From SIG480 sp045537045 (lineage in GTDB: Bacteria; Bacillota; Clostridia; Oscillospirales; JAAYXM01): a stretch of 13,825 nucleotides of DNA. Below, one piece after another: positions 13,078-13,825 of the stretch. Where the stretch lies: contig JAZSOS010000002.1 in assembly GCA_045537045.1 (NCBI GenBank), forward strand, positions 1 through 13,825. Reading direction: 5' to 3'. Within the stretch, counting starts at the first letter, position 1; the number at the start of each line of letters is the position of its first letter. Made by a program: the position numbers and the translations under genes. The notes beneath the pieces are model-generated. The model ran no database searches. It was not told where the DNA came from and saw only the letters and a list, made by a program, of their open reading frames with translations.

Positions 13078-13659
13078 TTACACAGCAGGTAGATATATGT
13101 GTTTCAGTAAAGCCTGTTCTACAACCTGTGGACTAACACCAATATATTTCTGGGTTATGGCTACTGAACTATGTTGCAGCAACTCTCTCACAAGTTCTAT
13201 GTTGTAACCATTATCATTGTATATGCTTGTGGCAAAAAACTTTCTAAAACTGTGTGTACCCACACCTTCTATACCTAAATGTTCACAGACTTTTTTCAAG
13301 TGCTTTGATATACCCCTACTGCTTATCCTGAAAAGTCTGCTGTCTGGTCTGATACCATTTTCCAGAGCATAGGTCTGCAGATATGTATATACTTCTGGTG
13401 CTATGGTAAATGTCCTTTTTTTCTTTGTCTTTTGTTCTACAATATTGAAATGGTATCTGCCATTCTCTTTGAGTATATCCTTTAACCTCAACTGCAACAG
13501 GTCACCACACCTCAACCCACTATTAGCCTGTATTACACAAAAAGTCCCTATCTGCCTATTTGAATAACATTTACCTTTACTATCTTCAAAACCATACATA
13601 ATTGTATCAATAATTTTATCATATTCTTCTTTTGAAATTATCCTACATTTTTTATTCAC
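13078..13659 (-). CDS. Short tyrosine recombinase (catalytic domain only)
   Basis: A 193-aa protein that is essentially a tyrosine-recombinase catalytic domain. Arg in NSGLRCGDLLQLRLKDI, Lys in EQKTKKKR, HxxR in THSFRKFFATS, His in LLQHSSVAIT and Tyr in QKYIG are all present. There is no room for an N-terminal core-binding domain, so it resembles the ~200-aa FimB/FimE class in size. It could be a resolvase, an invertase, or a partner of the larger integrase. Start is GTG 13659, preceded by AAAGGAAGTG; the frame upstream has no ATG, GTG or TTG before a stop. All 12 Arg codons are AGA/AGG. A promoter lies at 13766-13794. Recombinase identity is sure; its DNA target is not known. Confidence 0.9.
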   Translation of the reverse strand: MNKKCRIISKEEYDKIIDTIMYGFEDSKGKCYSNRQIGTFCVIQANSGLRCGDLLQLRLKDILKENGRYHFNIVEQKTKKKRTFTIAPEVYTYLQTYALENGIRPDSRLFRISSRGISKHLKKVCEHLGIEGVGTHSFRKFFATSIYNDNGYNIELVRELLQHSSVAITQKYIGVSPQVVEQALLKHIYLPAV

Positions 13660-13672
13660 AAAATCACTTCCT

Positions 13673-13762
13673 TTGTTCCTATTTCTTGTTCTAATTGTTC
13701 CTAAAAATGACCTTTACCAGATACCAGACTTTCAACCCCTTGTAATTTCTGTATTGTTCCTA
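13673..13762 (-). repeat. Three TAGGAACAA repeats before the short recombinase
   Basis: On the minus strand TAGGAACAA occurs at 13754-13762, 13695-13703 and 13673-13681, with a degenerate copy near 13685. The first covers the predicted transcription start. They are candidate operator or recombinase-binding sites. Confidence 0.5.
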
Positions 13763-13765
13763 AAA

Positions 13766-13794
13766 TGTATATTTTAAGAACTGCAATATGGCAA
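13766..13794 (-). promoter_or_regulatory. Candidate promoter of the short recombinase
   Basis: Minus strand TTGCCA (13789-13794), 17-bp spacer, TATACA (13766-13771). It gives a leader of about 100 nt. The remaining bases to the window edge contain only a 21-codon open tail of unknown meaning. Confidence 0.5.
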
Positions 13795-13825
13795 AGGTCT
13801 TTTGAATGTCATGGTTCAAAAATAG

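Larger units (their letters stand above)
11400..13825. mobile_element. CpG-free integrative element, left end (continues beyond the window)
   Basis: It starts at repeat copy 2 and runs to the window edge. It carries a full-length tyrosine integrase beside the repeat and a second short tyrosine recombinase, both on the minus strand. Both genes have their own promoters and share the same AAAGGAAGTG ribosome-binding context. No CpG was found in any line of 11400-13825. No conjugation, replication or phage structural gene is visible in this part, so the type of element (ICE, prophage or mobilizable island) is open. Confidence 0.75.

Noticed and set aside
13763..13825. C-terminal tail of another minus-strand gene at the window edge
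   Set aside because: Only 21 open codons before a TAG, with no recognisable motif; it cannot be told from intergenic DNA.

Overview
The window looks like a chromosomal piece of a spore-forming, low-to-mid-GC Firmicute of class Clostridia. Evidence is a SpoIVB sporulation protease, a short archaeal/eukaryotic-type prolyl-tRNA synthetase, an ApgM-type mutase, AGGAGG-type ribosome binding sites and compact sigma-70 promoters. No species can be named from the sequence alone.

Positions 1-9510 are mostly ordinary host DNA. They hold the 3' part of pyrB, fused in frame to a PyrI-like zinc domain; a divergent pair made of a 60-aa cysteine-rich protein and an 83-aa XRE regulator, separated by three dyad operators spaced exactly 48 bp apart; gmk on the minus strand; a co-directional run apgM-like / proS / argS / MATE transporter (2428-8320) from one visible promoter to one strong terminator; and spoIVB with its own terminator.

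From 9516 the window is accessory DNA. A 59-60 bp direct repeat (9516-9575 and 11347-11405) encodes, on the minus strand, the last codons and stop of an unidentified protein gene. Synonymous differences between the copies support this reading. The arrangement is that of tandem integration into the 3' end of a gene whose 5' part should lie right of the window. Between the copies is an AT-rich segment with a class II Fic AMP-transferase gene. Right of copy 2 lies the start of a second element, with a full-length tyrosine integrase beside the repeat and a second, catalytic-domain-only tyrosine recombinase.

The most unusual feature is that the second element contains no CpG dinucleotide at all. 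Reading 11400-13825 line by line I found none, in genes or between them, while the flanking Fic segment and the host DNA are rich in CpG. The change falls on the edge of the repeat. All arginine codons of both recombinases are therefore AGA/AGG. Between the two recombinases sit three near-perfect or perfect hairpins plus a terminator within about 190 bp. These point to a distinctive integrative element that continues beyond the window.
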